A stretch of 64,000 nt of DNA from Desulfovibrio sp. (lineage in GTDB: Bacteria > Desulfobacterota > Desulfovibrionia > Desulfovibrionales > Desulfovibrionaceae): assembly GCA_022839785.1 (NCBI GenBank), contig JALHJW010000004.1, positions 132,861 through 196,860 on the forward strand, written 5' to 3'. The notes below the pieces were generated by a model, which saw nothing but the letters and a program-made list of their open reading frames with translations, was not told where the DNA came from and made no database searches. Each line of letters starts with the position of its first letter. Within the stretch, counting starts at the first letter, position 1. Below, in pieces: positions 47,079 to 56,770 of the stretch. A program made the translations under genes and the position numbers.

Positions 47079-50000
47079 ATGGCAGCCGCCGAAATCTCGC
47101 TTCAAAACATCCTGCGCGCGCTCATCGCCATGGCGCCCTATCCGCCGTCGCCCAACAAGTGGGACGACATCCGGCAGCTCAGGCAGTCGTTCATCGAGCG
47201 CATCCCCGCCAGCCCTGCGGCGGAACGCTCGGAATATTCCTCGCGCATCGCCTATCAACTCCTGCAGATCTCCATGTCCAGCCACTCCACGGCCTTGATC
47301 CGGATATGCCTCGAATTCTGGCTGTCCATCGGTCCCGTGGGCTGGACCCTCGCCGTGCGCTACCTGCAGCACAAGATCATCCCCATGAACATCCTGGTGG
47401 AGCTGATCTCCGGCTTCCCCATGCCGGACAGGCTGCTGCTGCTCAATCAGCATTTCCAGACGACCAGACCCACGGACCAGATGTTCCTCAAATGGGCCGA
47501 GGAAACCCTGTTCGCGGCCGGCGGCCTGGAGCCCGAGGATGCCCTCGCCTTCTTCGAACGGCTCGGCGGAGAACCTCTGGCCATCCCCCTGCGCGAAGCC
47601 CTGCTCAAGGACCGCTTCAGCGAGTGGATCGGGGGCGTGCTGGAGCATCCGCTCTCCGAGGATGACGTCTCCAAGGCGGCCCGGACCATCTGCAAGTTGC
47701 AGGAATGGCGTTTCGAGAGCCTGGTGGCCGAATATCTCGAAACGGACGACGCGTCCGTGTTGCAAAACGTGCTGGACTGCCTGCGCCGCATCGGCACCAA
47801 GGGCTCTCCGCCTTACGCCCAGACTCTGGTCAAGGTGCTCGGCCACGAGAATCCGGCCCTGCGCCTCATGGCTTTGGACGCCATGGTCGAGCTTCGGGTC
47901 GTCAATCTCGACAAGATATTTCCCTACCTGCTGCGCAAGCACCCGGAAACCCGCCATGAAGTCCTGCGCCGCGTGCTGCGGCTTGATCGCCAGACGCTGC
48001 AGCGGGTCCTGGCGGGACTGCCGCCGCAGGAGCGTCAGGAGGCCGTGCAGCAGATATTCCTGCTCATCGCGCGCACGGACCAGGAATTCCTGCGCGCCTT
48101 CTGCGCCCGCATCCTGCAGCGGGCCGAATCCTCCTCCTCGCTGAGCCCGGAGTTCGTCTCCCAGATCAAGGCATTCGACGCACATCTGCAGGGAAATCCC
48201 GCGGAGCGGGACGGCGTCTTCCCCCTGGACGAGACCCAGCCCACCGATACCGGAGCGCATGCCGGGGCGGCCGTGAGCGAACGGAGCGACGCGGTCAAGC
48301 AGCTTTCCGCGGACAGCGACGTGCTGCGTTCGCTGGCCGCCGGCAAGGACATCAAGGGCGGCAATCTGGAGGGCGTGGGCATCAGCGACTACGGCCTGCG
48401 CGACCGGACCATGAAGTGGACGTCCTGGAAGAACTCCATGTTCCGCGGAGTGAGCTTCGAGAACGTGACCTTCATCGACGCGGATTTTTCCGGCTGCGTC
48501 TTCTCGGACGTGATCTTCCACAACTGCCGCTTCCAGAACAGCCGGTTCGGCGGGGCCGTCTTCAGCAACTGCCTGTTCCAGTGGGTTGTCCTGACCAACT
48601 GCAACCTGGACCGGGCCGTTCTCCACAAATGCCGCATGACCGGCCTCGTGGCCCAGGGATGCTCCCTGGTCCGCCTCACGGGCGGCGTCCTGGACATCTC
48701 CCTCTCCCTGCTGCGCGAAAGCGGCATGTGGGGCGCATCGCTGTCGGGCTGCGACCTCTCCAGCATGCGTTTCGATTCCGTGGACGTCTCGGGCGGACAA
48801 CTCCGGACGGTCAAGCTGCGCGGCGTGGAGTTCCTGGACTGCGCGTTCGAGAACAGCCTCTGGGAAGGGGTGCAGGCCCTGAACCCGACCTTTTCCTCCT
48901 GCGCCTTCTCGGGCGGTTGCTTCAACGCGCTCACAACCGACAGCCCGCAGCTCCACGAGGCCCAGCAGCAGGCGAACCTTTCCCGCTCCGCCGACGAAAA
49001 GGAGGCGGCAAAGCCCGTCCTCGACCTCCTCTCCTCGGACCAGGGGCGCAACCTGGCCGTGAAGATCGTGGACGCGTGGTTCCGGCAGCAGGACTTCGCC
49101 ACACGCAGGCATGCCTTTGCCCGTGAGCGACAGCGACGCACCAGCCTCGGCCTTGAGAAGCTCGGCGCGGACAAGACCGAACTGGTGGTCCTGCTGCCCT
49201 ATCTGCTGCAGTCCGACCTGTTCGAGAAGCGCAAGCAGCTGATGCAGAAATATCCGCTGTTCGTCATCGACGGATATTTCCCGGACTACCGCACCTGGGA
49301 TCTGATCCAGAAACATTTCGACAAATTCGAGCTGGAGGAGCCGGAGGCAGGGTCGCCCCGCATCCTGGCCATCTACACCATGGGCAGCTTCGGCACCCTG
49401 GCGCAGGTTCTCGCCTCCAACGTGGACTACTGGATATGCCTGGAGGCGGACGGCAAGACCAAGGAACTGCTGAAGGAAAAGCTGGGGCTGATCCGCGACT
49501 GGGCCTATCAGGAATTCGGCCTCGATTTCCGTTTCCAGGTTTTCGACCAGAGCGAGTTCCGCGACGCCCGCTTCGGCTACAGGGAGGGCGAAAGCGCCGG
49601 TCAGGCCCAGGCCCTGATCCGCAAGGAGGAATTCTACCGCACGGCGCTCAAGCTCCAGGGCCGGGATCTGCTCTGGTGGCTCACCCCCCCCGAGGCCACG
49701 GACGAGGACTACGCGGCCATCGCCGCCGAACTCGCCCAGAGCCCGCTTGGCTGGAGCCGCAGCATCCTCGACCTGGGCAACGTCTCCGACAGTTCCCGGG
49801 CCGACTACATCCGCGCCCTGCTCTGGCAGATCATCAAGACCTTCGAAACGCCCTACGTCACGATCATGCTCTTCGCCCGGCTGCAGCGCTTCCTGATCAA
49901 GGGCGACGGCGCTCAGGACAAGCTCTGCGAACACCTCAAGCGCAACATCTTCGCCGGGGTGCGAAGCCTGGCCAAGCGCGACCCCTTCGCCGTGCTCTTC

Positions 50001-51077
50001 ATGGAGGTCCGCAGCTTCTTCACCGCCATCAAGGACGAACAGGGAAGCGAACTGATCAACCTGGCCTTCATTCTCAAGTCGCAGTGCGAGTCCGAAGTCA
50101 GCGACCTGCAGACGCCGCTCTCCATCCAGCGCAACCGCGCCGTGTCCGATCTTTTCGGCAGCCGCGAGGCGGGCGTGAACGACATCTGCCGCCTGACCAA
50201 GTCGAGCTTCGACAACCTCTCGCGCATCGGAGCCCTGATCAACGCCTTCATCTACAAGAGCTTCGAGACCGTGCACGGAGCTTATGAAAAGACCATGGGC
50301 GCGGCCCCGGTCCAGTCGCCGGAACTGACCAAGCTCGGCCGCAAGATCGCCTCGGCCTTTTCCAAGCGCGCCAACAAGATCGACCGCATCGCCTTCGTCA
50401 ACCCCATGACAGGCGTCTTCCGCGAAGTCCTCTTCTTCGCCGAGCGCACGCCGGGCCGCCCCACCCTCTGGGGCATCAAGGGGCAGATGGCGGGCGGCAA
50501 CGCCAAGCGCGAGGACATGGTGGAGATCAAGCGGGACAAGAGCCTGCCCCTGCTCTTCAGCTGGCTCATCGCCAACCGCTTCTACCATCCCAAACTGGTT
50601 CTGGACGCGGACCATACCACCAACCCGCTCTCGCCGCGCGACATCCGCGAACTGGCCCGGACCCTCCACGACTTCTTCCCGCCGGAAAAGACCCTGGACG
50701 TGGACGTGGACGAGTCTCTGCAGAAGGAGCGCGTGGTCAGGGCCTTCTTCATCCTCAACCTGACCGTGGCCCGGGACATCAACCGCGTCTTCGAAACGAG
50801 CATCGTCTTCGCCACCAACTGGGGCGAGATGTTCTGCATGTCCATGCAGGTCTACGACCCGACCTTCAAGGACAACCCCATGGCCTTCCTCAAGAAGAAG
50901 GTTCCCATGGAGTGCGATCCCAACGCCGTGCTCGGCTACTACATGCCGAGCAAATCGCGCTGCCCCAAACCCAACATCGCCCAGATCACGCCCGCAGTCT
51001 CTCTGGAGGAGGAGAACGGCGCGGCCGGGGGCAACAAGACGGAAAGCAACGGCCAGGGAGGGGACACGACGCCATGA
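47079..51077 (+). CDS. Class I adenylate cyclase-like protein with helical repeats and pentapeptide repeats; DxD motif altered
   Basis: The 1332-residue protein has three parts. Residues about 1-400 are helical and HEAT-like. Residues 424-617 form a pentapeptide-repeat region (repeats such as FRGVSFENVTFIDADFSGCV). Residues about 690-1290 resemble the E. coli CyaA catalytic domain (MGSFGTLAQVLAS, then EEFYRTALKL and LDLGNVSDSSRADYIRALLW). In the polymerase-beta-like site the expected DxD reads Asn781-Val-Asp783, so catalysis is doubtful. The start at 47079 (MAAAEISLQN) is the most family-like. Its stop overlaps the next gene (ATGA). Confidence 0.83.
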   Translation: MAAAEISLQNILRALIAMAPYPPSPNKWDDIRQLRQSFIERIPASPAAERSEYSSRIAYQLLQISMSSHSTALIRICLEFWLSIGPVGWTLAVRYLQHKIIPMNILVELISGFPMPDRLLLLNQHFQTTRPTDQMFLKWAEETLFAAGGLEPEDALAFFERLGGEPLAIPLREALLKDRFSEWIGGVLEHPLSEDDVSKAARTICKLQEWRFESLVAEYLETDDASVLQNVLDCLRRIGTKGSPPYAQTLVKVLGHENPALRLMALDAMVELRVVNLDKIFPYLLRKHPETRHEVLRRVLRLDRQTLQRVLAGLPPQERQEAVQQIFLLIARTDQEFLRAFCARILQRAESSSSLSPEFVSQIKAFDAHLQGNPAERDGVFPLDETQPTDTGAHAGAAVSERSDAVKQLSADSDVLRSLAAGKDIKGGNLEGVGISDYGLRDRTMKWTSWKNSMFRGVSFENVTFIDADFSGCVFSDVIFHNCRFQNSRFGGAVFSNCLFQWVVLTNCNLDRAVLHKCRMTGLVAQGCSLVRLTGGVLDISLSLLRESGMWGASLSGCDLSSMRFDSVDVSGGQLRTVKLRGVEFLDCAFENSLWEGVQALNPTFSSCAFSGGCFNALTTDSPQLHEAQQQANLSRSADEKEAAKPVLDLLSSDQGRNLAVKIVDAWFRQQDFATRRHAFARERQRRTSLGLEKLGADKTELVVLLPYLLQSDLFEKRKQLMQKYPLFVIDGYFPDYRTWDLIQKHFDKFELEEPEAGSPRILAIYTMGSFGTLAQVLASNVDYWICLEADGKTKELLKEKLGLIRDWAYQEFGLDFRFQVFDQSEFRDARFGYREGESAGQAQALIRKEEFYRTALKLQGRDLLWWLTPPEATDEDYAAIAAELAQSPLGWSRSILDLGNVSDSSRADYIRALLWQIIKTFETPYVTIMLFARLQRFLIKGDGAQDKLCEHLKRNIFAGVRSLAKRDPFAVLFMEVRSFFTAIKDEQGSELINLAFILKSQCESEVSDLQTPLSIQRNRAVSDLFGSREAGVNDICRLTKSSFDNLSRIGALINAFIYKSFETVHGAYEKTMGAAPVQSPELTKLGRKIASAFSKRANKIDRIAFVNPMTGVFREVLFFAERTPGRPTLWGIKGQMAGGNAKREDMVEIKRDKSLPLLFSWLIANRFYHPKLVLDADHTTNPLSPRDIRELARTLHDFFPPEKTLDVDVDESLQKERVVRAFFILNLTVARDINRVFETSIVFATNWGEMFCMSMQVYDPTFKDNPMAFLKKKVPMECDPNAVLGYYMPSKSRCPKPNIAQITPAVSLEEENGAAGGNKTESNGQGGDTTP

Positions 51078-51838
51078 GGCTCACCTTCCTGGGCAGCGGC
51101 TCGGCCTTCACCACGGACGGCAACTGGCAGTCGAACGTCCTTGTCGAGCACCAGGAGCGGCGGTTGCTCATCGACTGCGGCAGCGACGCCCGGCACGCCA
51201 TGAAGGAGTTGGGGCTCACCGCGCGCGACGTGAACGCCGTGTTCGTCAGCCATCTGCACGCCGACCATGCCGGAGGCCTCGAATGGCTCGGCTTCGCGAC
51301 CTATTTCGCGCCGGACACGCCCCCTCCGGATCTCTACGTGGCCGACGAACTCGCCGACAGGCTCTGGAACAACTGCCTGTCCGGCGGCATGTCCTCGCTG
51401 CAGGGGCAGAAGGCGTCGCTAACCACCTTCTTCCGGCTGCACCGCGTGCCGCGGAGCGGATTCTTCCTCTGGAACGGCCTGCGCTTCCAGCTCGTGCAGT
51501 CGGTGCACGTCTTCGACGGCCACGCCGTGGCCCACTCCTACGGCCTGCTCTTCGCCGCGGGCGGGAAAACCGTGCTCTTCAGCGGCGATCTGCAGTTCAC
51601 CCCGGGCCAGTGCATGTCCCTTTACCGCCAGGCCGACGTCATCTTCCACGACGCCGAGACCTCCCCCTACCCTTCGGGCGTCCATCCCAGCTACGCCCAA
51701 CTGTGCACCCTGCCGGACGATGTCCGGGCCAGGATGTGGCTCTATCACGTCAACCCCGGCCCCCTGCCCGACGCGCGAAAAAACGGTTTCGCGGGCTTCG
51801 TAGCCAAGGGACAGGTCTTCGAATTTCCGGACGGATAG
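51074..51838 (+). CDS. MBL-fold metallo-hydrolase (RNase Z/phosphodiesterase-like)
   Basis: The 254-residue protein has the metallo-beta-lactamase fold: MRLTFLGSGSAF at the N-terminus, the zinc motif SHLHADHAGG, a histidine in VHVFDGHAVAHSYG, FSGDLQFTPG and HVNPG near the C-terminus. The family includes tRNase Z, arylsulfatases and cyclic-nucleotide phosphodiesterases, and the substrate cannot be read from the sequence. It overlaps the cyclase-like gene by 4 bp (ATGA), so the two are translated together. Confidence 0.88.
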   Translation: MRLTFLGSGSAFTTDGNWQSNVLVEHQERRLLIDCGSDARHAMKELGLTARDVNAVFVSHLHADHAGGLEWLGFATYFAPDTPPPDLYVADELADRLWNNCLSGGMSSLQGQKASLTTFFRLHRVPRSGFFLWNGLRFQLVQSVHVFDGHAVAHSYGLLFAAGGKTVLFSGDLQFTPGQCMSLYRQADVIFHDAETSPYPSGVHPSYAQLCTLPDDVRARMWLYHVNPGPLPDARKNGFAGFVAKGQVFEFPDG

Positions 51839-51856
51839 GAGCGGGCCCGGGAGGGC

Positions 51857-54800
51857 TCAGGCCAGGATGATGCGCGGGCAGGACGAGCGCTTGGGTTGCC
51901 AGCTCTCCATGTCGAGCAGCGGCATGACGCGTTTGTCCAGACGCTTGGCGAGGTAGCTCGCGGCCGACTTGCGTAGCGTGGCGTCGGGCTGGGGGTCGGC
52001 CACGCAGAAAAGTTCCCCCCAGTTGGTCAGGTACACGGTCCAGACCTCGCGCAGTTCCTTGGCGTCCCGCGGGGCCGTGAGGTTGCTGATGAAGAAGGCG
52101 CGCACCACGGTCTCCTCCTCCAGGTACTGCGCGGTGCTCGCCGTGAGGCCGGTTTTGGGGAAGAAGGCCTTCAGCGCCTGCAGCACGCCCACCACATCCT
52201 CATGCGAGAACGGGGCGATGGTCGCATCGCCATGCACCGGGACTTTCTCGGAATACAGGCCGTTGGCCACCAGCCAGACGAAGAGCGCCCCCGGGTCCTC
52301 GGAGGCGCGGAGCGTCTCCCAGACGTCTCCGGCCGCGTAGGGCTTGCCCTTGATGACCCAGCGCGGCCTGCGTCCCGGACTTTTCTCCGCGGAGAAGTGC
52401 AGTTCGCGAAAGGCCCGCTTGGCCAGCTTGAAGAACGGCAGGCGCTCCACCTTGTTCTCGCGGCGGGCGAACATGGCCATGATCCGCCTGCCGAGCTTGG
52501 TCATGTCCTCCGGGGTGATGCGCGAGGCCTGCCGGACTTCTCCCGCGACCAGGGATTCCCGGATGCGTCCGTAGCTGTCCATGAGGAACTTGCTGATCAG
52601 CGCGCCCATGCGTGAACTCTTCGAGAAGCTCCAGGCCGAGGGGTCCTGCGCGGGCATGGGGCCGGGATCGTCAGTCTGGGGCAGCATGTCGAGAATTTCG
52701 GCAAAGCCCTCGTGCACCGCCGCTGCCGCCCTGGTCCTGGCCCGGTCGGCCGCGAAGCGCTGCAGGAAGGCCTCGCGCAGCAGATACAGCGCCTCGTGGT
52801 TGCGCAGGCCCTTGTAGTAGGCCCGGATGCGTTCGAAGAGCACCAGGTAAGGGTCCGTCTCCCGGGCTGCGTAGCGCCCCCGGAACAGATTCTCCTTGAG
52901 GCGCTCGCACAAGAGCTTGCGCCCGCCGTCCTCCTCGCTGCGCGCGTAGACTTCCAGCAGGCCGAACTTCATGATCGACTTGAAAGGACTCTTGATGGCC
53001 TTGACGATCTGCCACAGACAGGCCCCGAAGAATTCCTCTCGCGGGATGTCCTCCAGGGGGCCGAGGTCCACGCTGCGGTTGGGTTCGAGCAGCGGAAAAC
53101 GCAGGGCCTGCGGCAGGCGCGCGCGGTACTCCGCCTCGCTGATCCCGGGCGGCATGATCCACCACACCGGAATCCGTCCGGCAAGGCGCAGGCAGGTGCG
53201 GTAGAACTCGTCCTTCAGCAGCAGGGCCTGGGCCGAGCCGGAACTCTCCTCGTCCGAAAGACCGAAGCGGTTCTCGCGCACGTCGGCGATGGTCATGAGG
53301 AAGAAATGCGTCTCCAGGCCGAACCGCTCCTCGGCCCATTTCTCCAGGCGGTCCAGCTTCAGCCGCAGCCAGGCGCGCGCGGCCTCGTCGCCGTCCACGC
53401 AGACCCAGCAGTCGAGGTCCGAACGTTCGGCCTGGGCCAGAGTGCCGATGCTGCCGATGGAGTACAGGCCGATGATGCGCAGGCAGCCCGAGGCCGAGCG
53501 GGCGGGCGTCGCGGTCCCGGGAAAGAACTTCCGGAGCAGGGAGAGTTGGGCGAGCGTGGGGACGAAGCCGTCCACGAGACAGGGCTTGGTCTCGGCAAAG
53601 CCCAGGGACTTCTCGAAGGCGTCCGTGTGCAACAGAAGCGGCAGCAGGCGCATGAACACGGCCTGTTCCGGCTCCATGGCCCTGTGCGAGCGCTCCAGAC
53701 GGCGGGCGTTGGCCGCGAGCATGGCGCTTTCCAGGCGGCCCATGTCCCGGTGCCTGCTCCAGAAGCCCAGCACGTTTTCCATAAACCGCCTGCCGGGAGC
53801 GGAGAACAACCCCGCAGGGGGCGATTCCTGCTCCCCGTTGCCGGCGAGGAGATCCGCCGCGCTCTTCAAGGTTTCCCCGGCCGCTGCGATGAAGCCGGGT
53901 TCGTCGGTCTTGCAGCGCACCACACGGGTCCCGGCGGGGCCGCACCCCGTGACCGGGCAGGCGAACAGGCTGGAGGATTCGAACCAGCCCGCCGTGAAGC
54001 TGCAGTCCGTGAAGGCGGTCCCGGCAAAGGCGCTCTCCAGGGCCTTGAGCGCGTCCAGGCAGCAGCCCTCGAAGGCGCAGGAGCGCACCTGGACGCGATG
54101 CAGCCGGGCGTCCGCGAGCTGGGACACGATGAAACGGACCGCCTGGAGCTTGGCGCCGAAAAAGGTGGCGCTCCCCAGATGACAGTTGCGGAAGGCCGCA
54201 TCGCGCAGCTTGACGCCGTGGAAGACCGCCTCCGTGAAGTCGCATCCCTTGAATTCGCAGGCTGTGAAGCTGCACTCGTGAAGCCAGGCGCCCCGGAAGG
54301 AGACCCCGGCGAAGGTGCATTTGGTGAAGACGGACGTGCGCATGACCGCGCCGGAAAAATCGGTCTCCACGAAGGCTGAGTTCTCGAAATGCACGGTATC
54401 GAGTCTGCAGCCGCGCAGACGGCACTCGCGAAAGCCGCGCTCGGACAGGCTCGCCTCGGCCAAGGCCGCGCCGTCCGTCTGCAGTCTGCTGACCACCCTG
54501 TTCTGGGACACGGCCTGATGCAAATCCGTCTTGTCGCGCCCGAAGATGCGCGACAGGAATCCCCCGCCCTGTTCCTCGATCCGCTGCGGCGGCACGGGCT
54601 TGCCCATGGTCTGCGCCAGGTGCGGGAACGGCCCCCGTCGCTCCTGGGACAACAGGTAGGCGTCCATCTGGGCCGCCTCCGGCTGGGTCATGTCCTGGGC
54701 CATGCCCAGTTCCCGCCGCCCGAGGCAGGCGCGGCAGAACTCCGGCGTCAACCGGGCGAGGGAGAGAAAGAGGTAGAGCACGACCTTGGCCCGTTCACCC

Positions 54801-55753
54801 TCCTCGAACTGGGCAAGAAAGTCGGTCAGGGCCTTTTCGCCCAGGAGCAGCATCCGGAAGGCCAGCCCGCGCCGCAGCGAGGGCTGACGCAGGAAGAGAC
54901 GGGCCGCCGCCTCGCCGAGCTTGTCCCAGCCGAGCCCCTCCAGCACGTCGAGGGCGGCGGGAGCCAGGGTTTCGTTCCCGGCGGCCAGGAGGCCCACCAG
55001 GGCCTTGCGCACCGCCGGGTCGTCCAGGGAAGACGGCAGGGACTTGGCGAGCTCAAGGAGCCCCGTGCTCCACAACCCGTCGCCCGCAACGTCGAGCAGG
55101 CTCCCCAGCACCTTGGGCGGACCGACCAGCCGGAGCCCGGCCAGCACCCTCCGGTCCACCGCCATCTCCGCCTCCCCGGGCAGGGTCAGCGCGGCCCAGG
55201 AGGCGTACGCCCCGCTGCGCAGGGTCTTCTTGATGGGCCAGGAAAGGGCTTCGCCCTCCTCGTCGAGGTCGGCGAGGAAGGCGATGATCGCGGTCAGTTC
55301 GAACTCGTCGCAGCGGGCCGCGCCGGACAGGCCGAACTCGTGCAGCCCGGGCGCGGCCTCGGCGCCGGCGAGACAGAGGACGTTGAGCAGGTGCAGCTTT
55401 TCCCGGTCAGGCACGGCCTCCAGGATCGGCACGAGTTGCGGCGGAGGATACGGGGCCGCGGCGAGCAGGCGCAGGGTCTGGGCCCGGCCGAAGGGACCGA
55501 GGCCGAGGAGCAGCGTGATCGCCTCGCGCAGCCCCCCCGGATCCCGCTGCACCACGCCGGGCGTGAGCAGGCAGAGGGCCGTCTCGGCCCGGGCGCGGTA
55601 GAAGCCGCCGTCCCTGTCCGCGGCCTCGGCGAAGGCGGCGAGCAGCCTGGAGACGGTCCTGCCCTGTCCCGCAGCGGCGACTTCGCCCTGCGGGACGCAC
55701 GCCGTCCGCATGTGTTCGGCCAGGGTGGCCGCGGTCTGTTTCTTGGGCTGCAT
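51857..55753 (-). CDS. Class I adenylate cyclase-like protein with helical repeats and pentapeptide repeats; DxD motif intact
   Basis: The 1298-residue paralog has the same layout as the gene at 47079: helical N-terminal region to about 400, pentapeptide repeats at about 419-594 (for example FVETDFSGAVMRTSVFTKCT) and a CyaA-like catalytic domain. Here the key motifs are intact: SIGSIGTLAQAERSDLDCWVC with Asp779 and Asp781, SGSAQALLLKDEFYRTCLRL and FFGACLWQIVKAIKSPFK. It should make cAMP if the family rule holds. The ATG at 55753 follows GGAAGAGG; a GTG at 55807 is possible. It converges on the MBL gene with an 18-bp gap. Confidence 0.88.
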   Translation of the reverse strand: MQPKKQTAATLAEHMRTACVPQGEVAAAGQGRTVSRLLAAFAEAADRDGGFYRARAETALCLLTPGVVQRDPGGLREAITLLLGLGPFGRAQTLRLLAAAPYPPPQLVPILEAVPDREKLHLLNVLCLAGAEAAPGLHEFGLSGAARCDEFELTAIIAFLADLDEEGEALSWPIKKTLRSGAYASWAALTLPGEAEMAVDRRVLAGLRLVGPPKVLGSLLDVAGDGLWSTGLLELAKSLPSSLDDPAVRKALVGLLAAGNETLAPAALDVLEGLGWDKLGEAAARLFLRQPSLRRGLAFRMLLLGEKALTDFLAQFEEGERAKVVLYLFLSLARLTPEFCRACLGRRELGMAQDMTQPEAAQMDAYLLSQERRGPFPHLAQTMGKPVPPQRIEEQGGGFLSRIFGRDKTDLHQAVSQNRVVSRLQTDGAALAEASLSERGFRECRLRGCRLDTVHFENSAFVETDFSGAVMRTSVFTKCTFAGVSFRGAWLHECSFTACEFKGCDFTEAVFHGVKLRDAAFRNCHLGSATFFGAKLQAVRFIVSQLADARLHRVQVRSCAFEGCCLDALKALESAFAGTAFTDCSFTAGWFESSSLFACPVTGCGPAGTRVVRCKTDEPGFIAAAGETLKSAADLLAGNGEQESPPAGLFSAPGRRFMENVLGFWSRHRDMGRLESAMLAANARRLERSHRAMEPEQAVFMRLLPLLLHTDAFEKSLGFAETKPCLVDGFVPTLAQLSLLRKFFPGTATPARSASGCLRIIGLYSIGSIGTLAQAERSDLDCWVCVDGDEAARAWLRLKLDRLEKWAEERFGLETHFFLMTIADVRENRFGLSDEESSGSAQALLLKDEFYRTCLRLAGRIPVWWIMPPGISEAEYRARLPQALRFPLLEPNRSVDLGPLEDIPREEFFGACLWQIVKAIKSPFKSIMKFGLLEVYARSEEDGGRKLLCERLKENLFRGRYAARETDPYLVLFERIRAYYKGLRNHEALYLLREAFLQRFAADRARTRAAAAVHEGFAEILDMLPQTDDPGPMPAQDPSAWSFSKSSRMGALISKFLMDSYGRIRESLVAGEVRQASRITPEDMTKLGRRIMAMFARRENKVERLPFFKLAKRAFRELHFSAEKSPGRRPRWVIKGKPYAAGDVWETLRASEDPGALFVWLVANGLYSEKVPVHGDATIAPFSHEDVVGVLQALKAFFPKTGLTASTAQYLEEETVVRAFFISNLTAPRDAKELREVWTVYLTNWGELFCVADPQPDATLRKSAASYLAKRLDKRVMPLLDMESWQPKRSSCPRIILA

Positions 55754-55862
55754 CCTCTTCCCGTGGGCGCGGTCGGCAGCGGTTCCACCGCAAGCCTTTC
55801 CGGACACGCGCGCACCCTTGGCAATTTACGCGAAATTCCCCCCGGGGAAAAGCGGGAAAACC

Positions 55863-56663
55863 TCAGGAACGATTGCGCCGCGCCGCACGGATGGCCATGA
55901 AAAGTCCCGCCACGTCGTCGGCATGCGCCTCGCACAGCCTGCGCACGTAGCGGTCGAGCCTGCCCCGTCCCTGCTCCCAGGAGGGGAGGAACGGAAGGTC
56001 GGGAAATCCGGCGGCCGCGGGATCAACGGGGGAAAATGCCATGCTCCGGTCCAGACCGCAGTCCTCGTCCTGCAGGGTCGCGCCGGTGATGCGCCGCCGC
56101 TCAGCCTCCTCGGGGTCCATGCTCCTGATGGCCCGGAGCGCGCAACTCGGATTCTGCCAGGCGTTGACCTTCTCGACCTGGACGTTGATGTCCGCGGCCA
56201 GATGCCTCAGTTGCGAGAGGTTGGGGGAGATGATCTTGCGGCCGGGGCGGGCCGGGTCGTCGCTCCAGGAGCCGTGCAGGTAGTCGTCGAGTTCCTTGCG
56301 GAAGGCCTCGTAGGTCCGCTCCACGAGCTTGATGTAGCGCCCGACGCGGGTAAAGCCGAAGGGGATGCGCATCTTGGCGATGCAGGCGGCCCGCGCCCTG
56401 TCCGCCAGGTCGGCGAAAGGCCCGGGCGGGACGCCGAGCAGGCGGTAGAAGCCCTCCTCGCCCGCCTCGTCGAAGAAGAGGAAGCCCAGGCAGGCGGCCC
56501 GCTCGGCCAGCACCGTCACCCGGTCCTTCAGGCGCTGGGCCAGGGCGTTCCAGGCCTCGATGGATTGTTCCAGTTCGCGGCGAGCGCCGAAGAAGGTCTC
56601 GGCCATCTCGGAGACGACCTCGTCCTTGAGCCCGTCGGCGAAGCTCTCGAAATTCCTGCTCAT
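55863..56663 (-). CDS. Protein of unknown function between PTS and cyclase loci
   Basis: The 266-residue protein begins MSRNFESFADGLKDEVVSEM and is helix-rich at the N-terminus (ETFFGARRELEQSIEAWNAL). It has charged central segments (YIKLVERTYEAFRKELDDYL) and no signal peptide or membrane helix. I recognise no domain. It lies about 110 bp upstream of the second cyclase-like gene on the same strand and about 107 bp after the PTS IIC gene. A longer start at 56705 is possible but proline/arginine-rich. Confidence 0.7.
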   Translation of the reverse strand: MSRNFESFADGLKDEVVSEMAETFFGARRELEQSIEAWNALAQRLKDRVTVLAERAACLGFLFFDEAGEEGFYRLLGVPPGPFADLADRARAACIAKMRIPFGFTRVGRYIKLVERTYEAFRKELDDYLHGSWSDDPARPGRKIISPNLSQLRHLAADINVQVEKVNAWQNPSCALRAIRSMDPEEAERRRITGATLQDEDCGLDRSMAFSPVDPAAAGFPDLPFLPSWEQGRGRLDRYVRRLCEAHADDVAGLFMAIRAARRNRS

Positions 56664-56770
56664 GACGCTCCGTCCGCGCGGGCGCGGCATGCGCGGGCGC
56701 GGCATTTCGTCTCATCTTGTACCTGCGGCGGGGGAAACAATCAATGCCGGACGGCCGCCCTGTCGCGGCC

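Noticed and set aside
46767..50669. Minus-strand open frame extending cheV to 1628 codons.
   Set aside because: CheV family sequence begins at the ATG at 46766; the extension lies opposite the cyclase-like gene and is not family-like.
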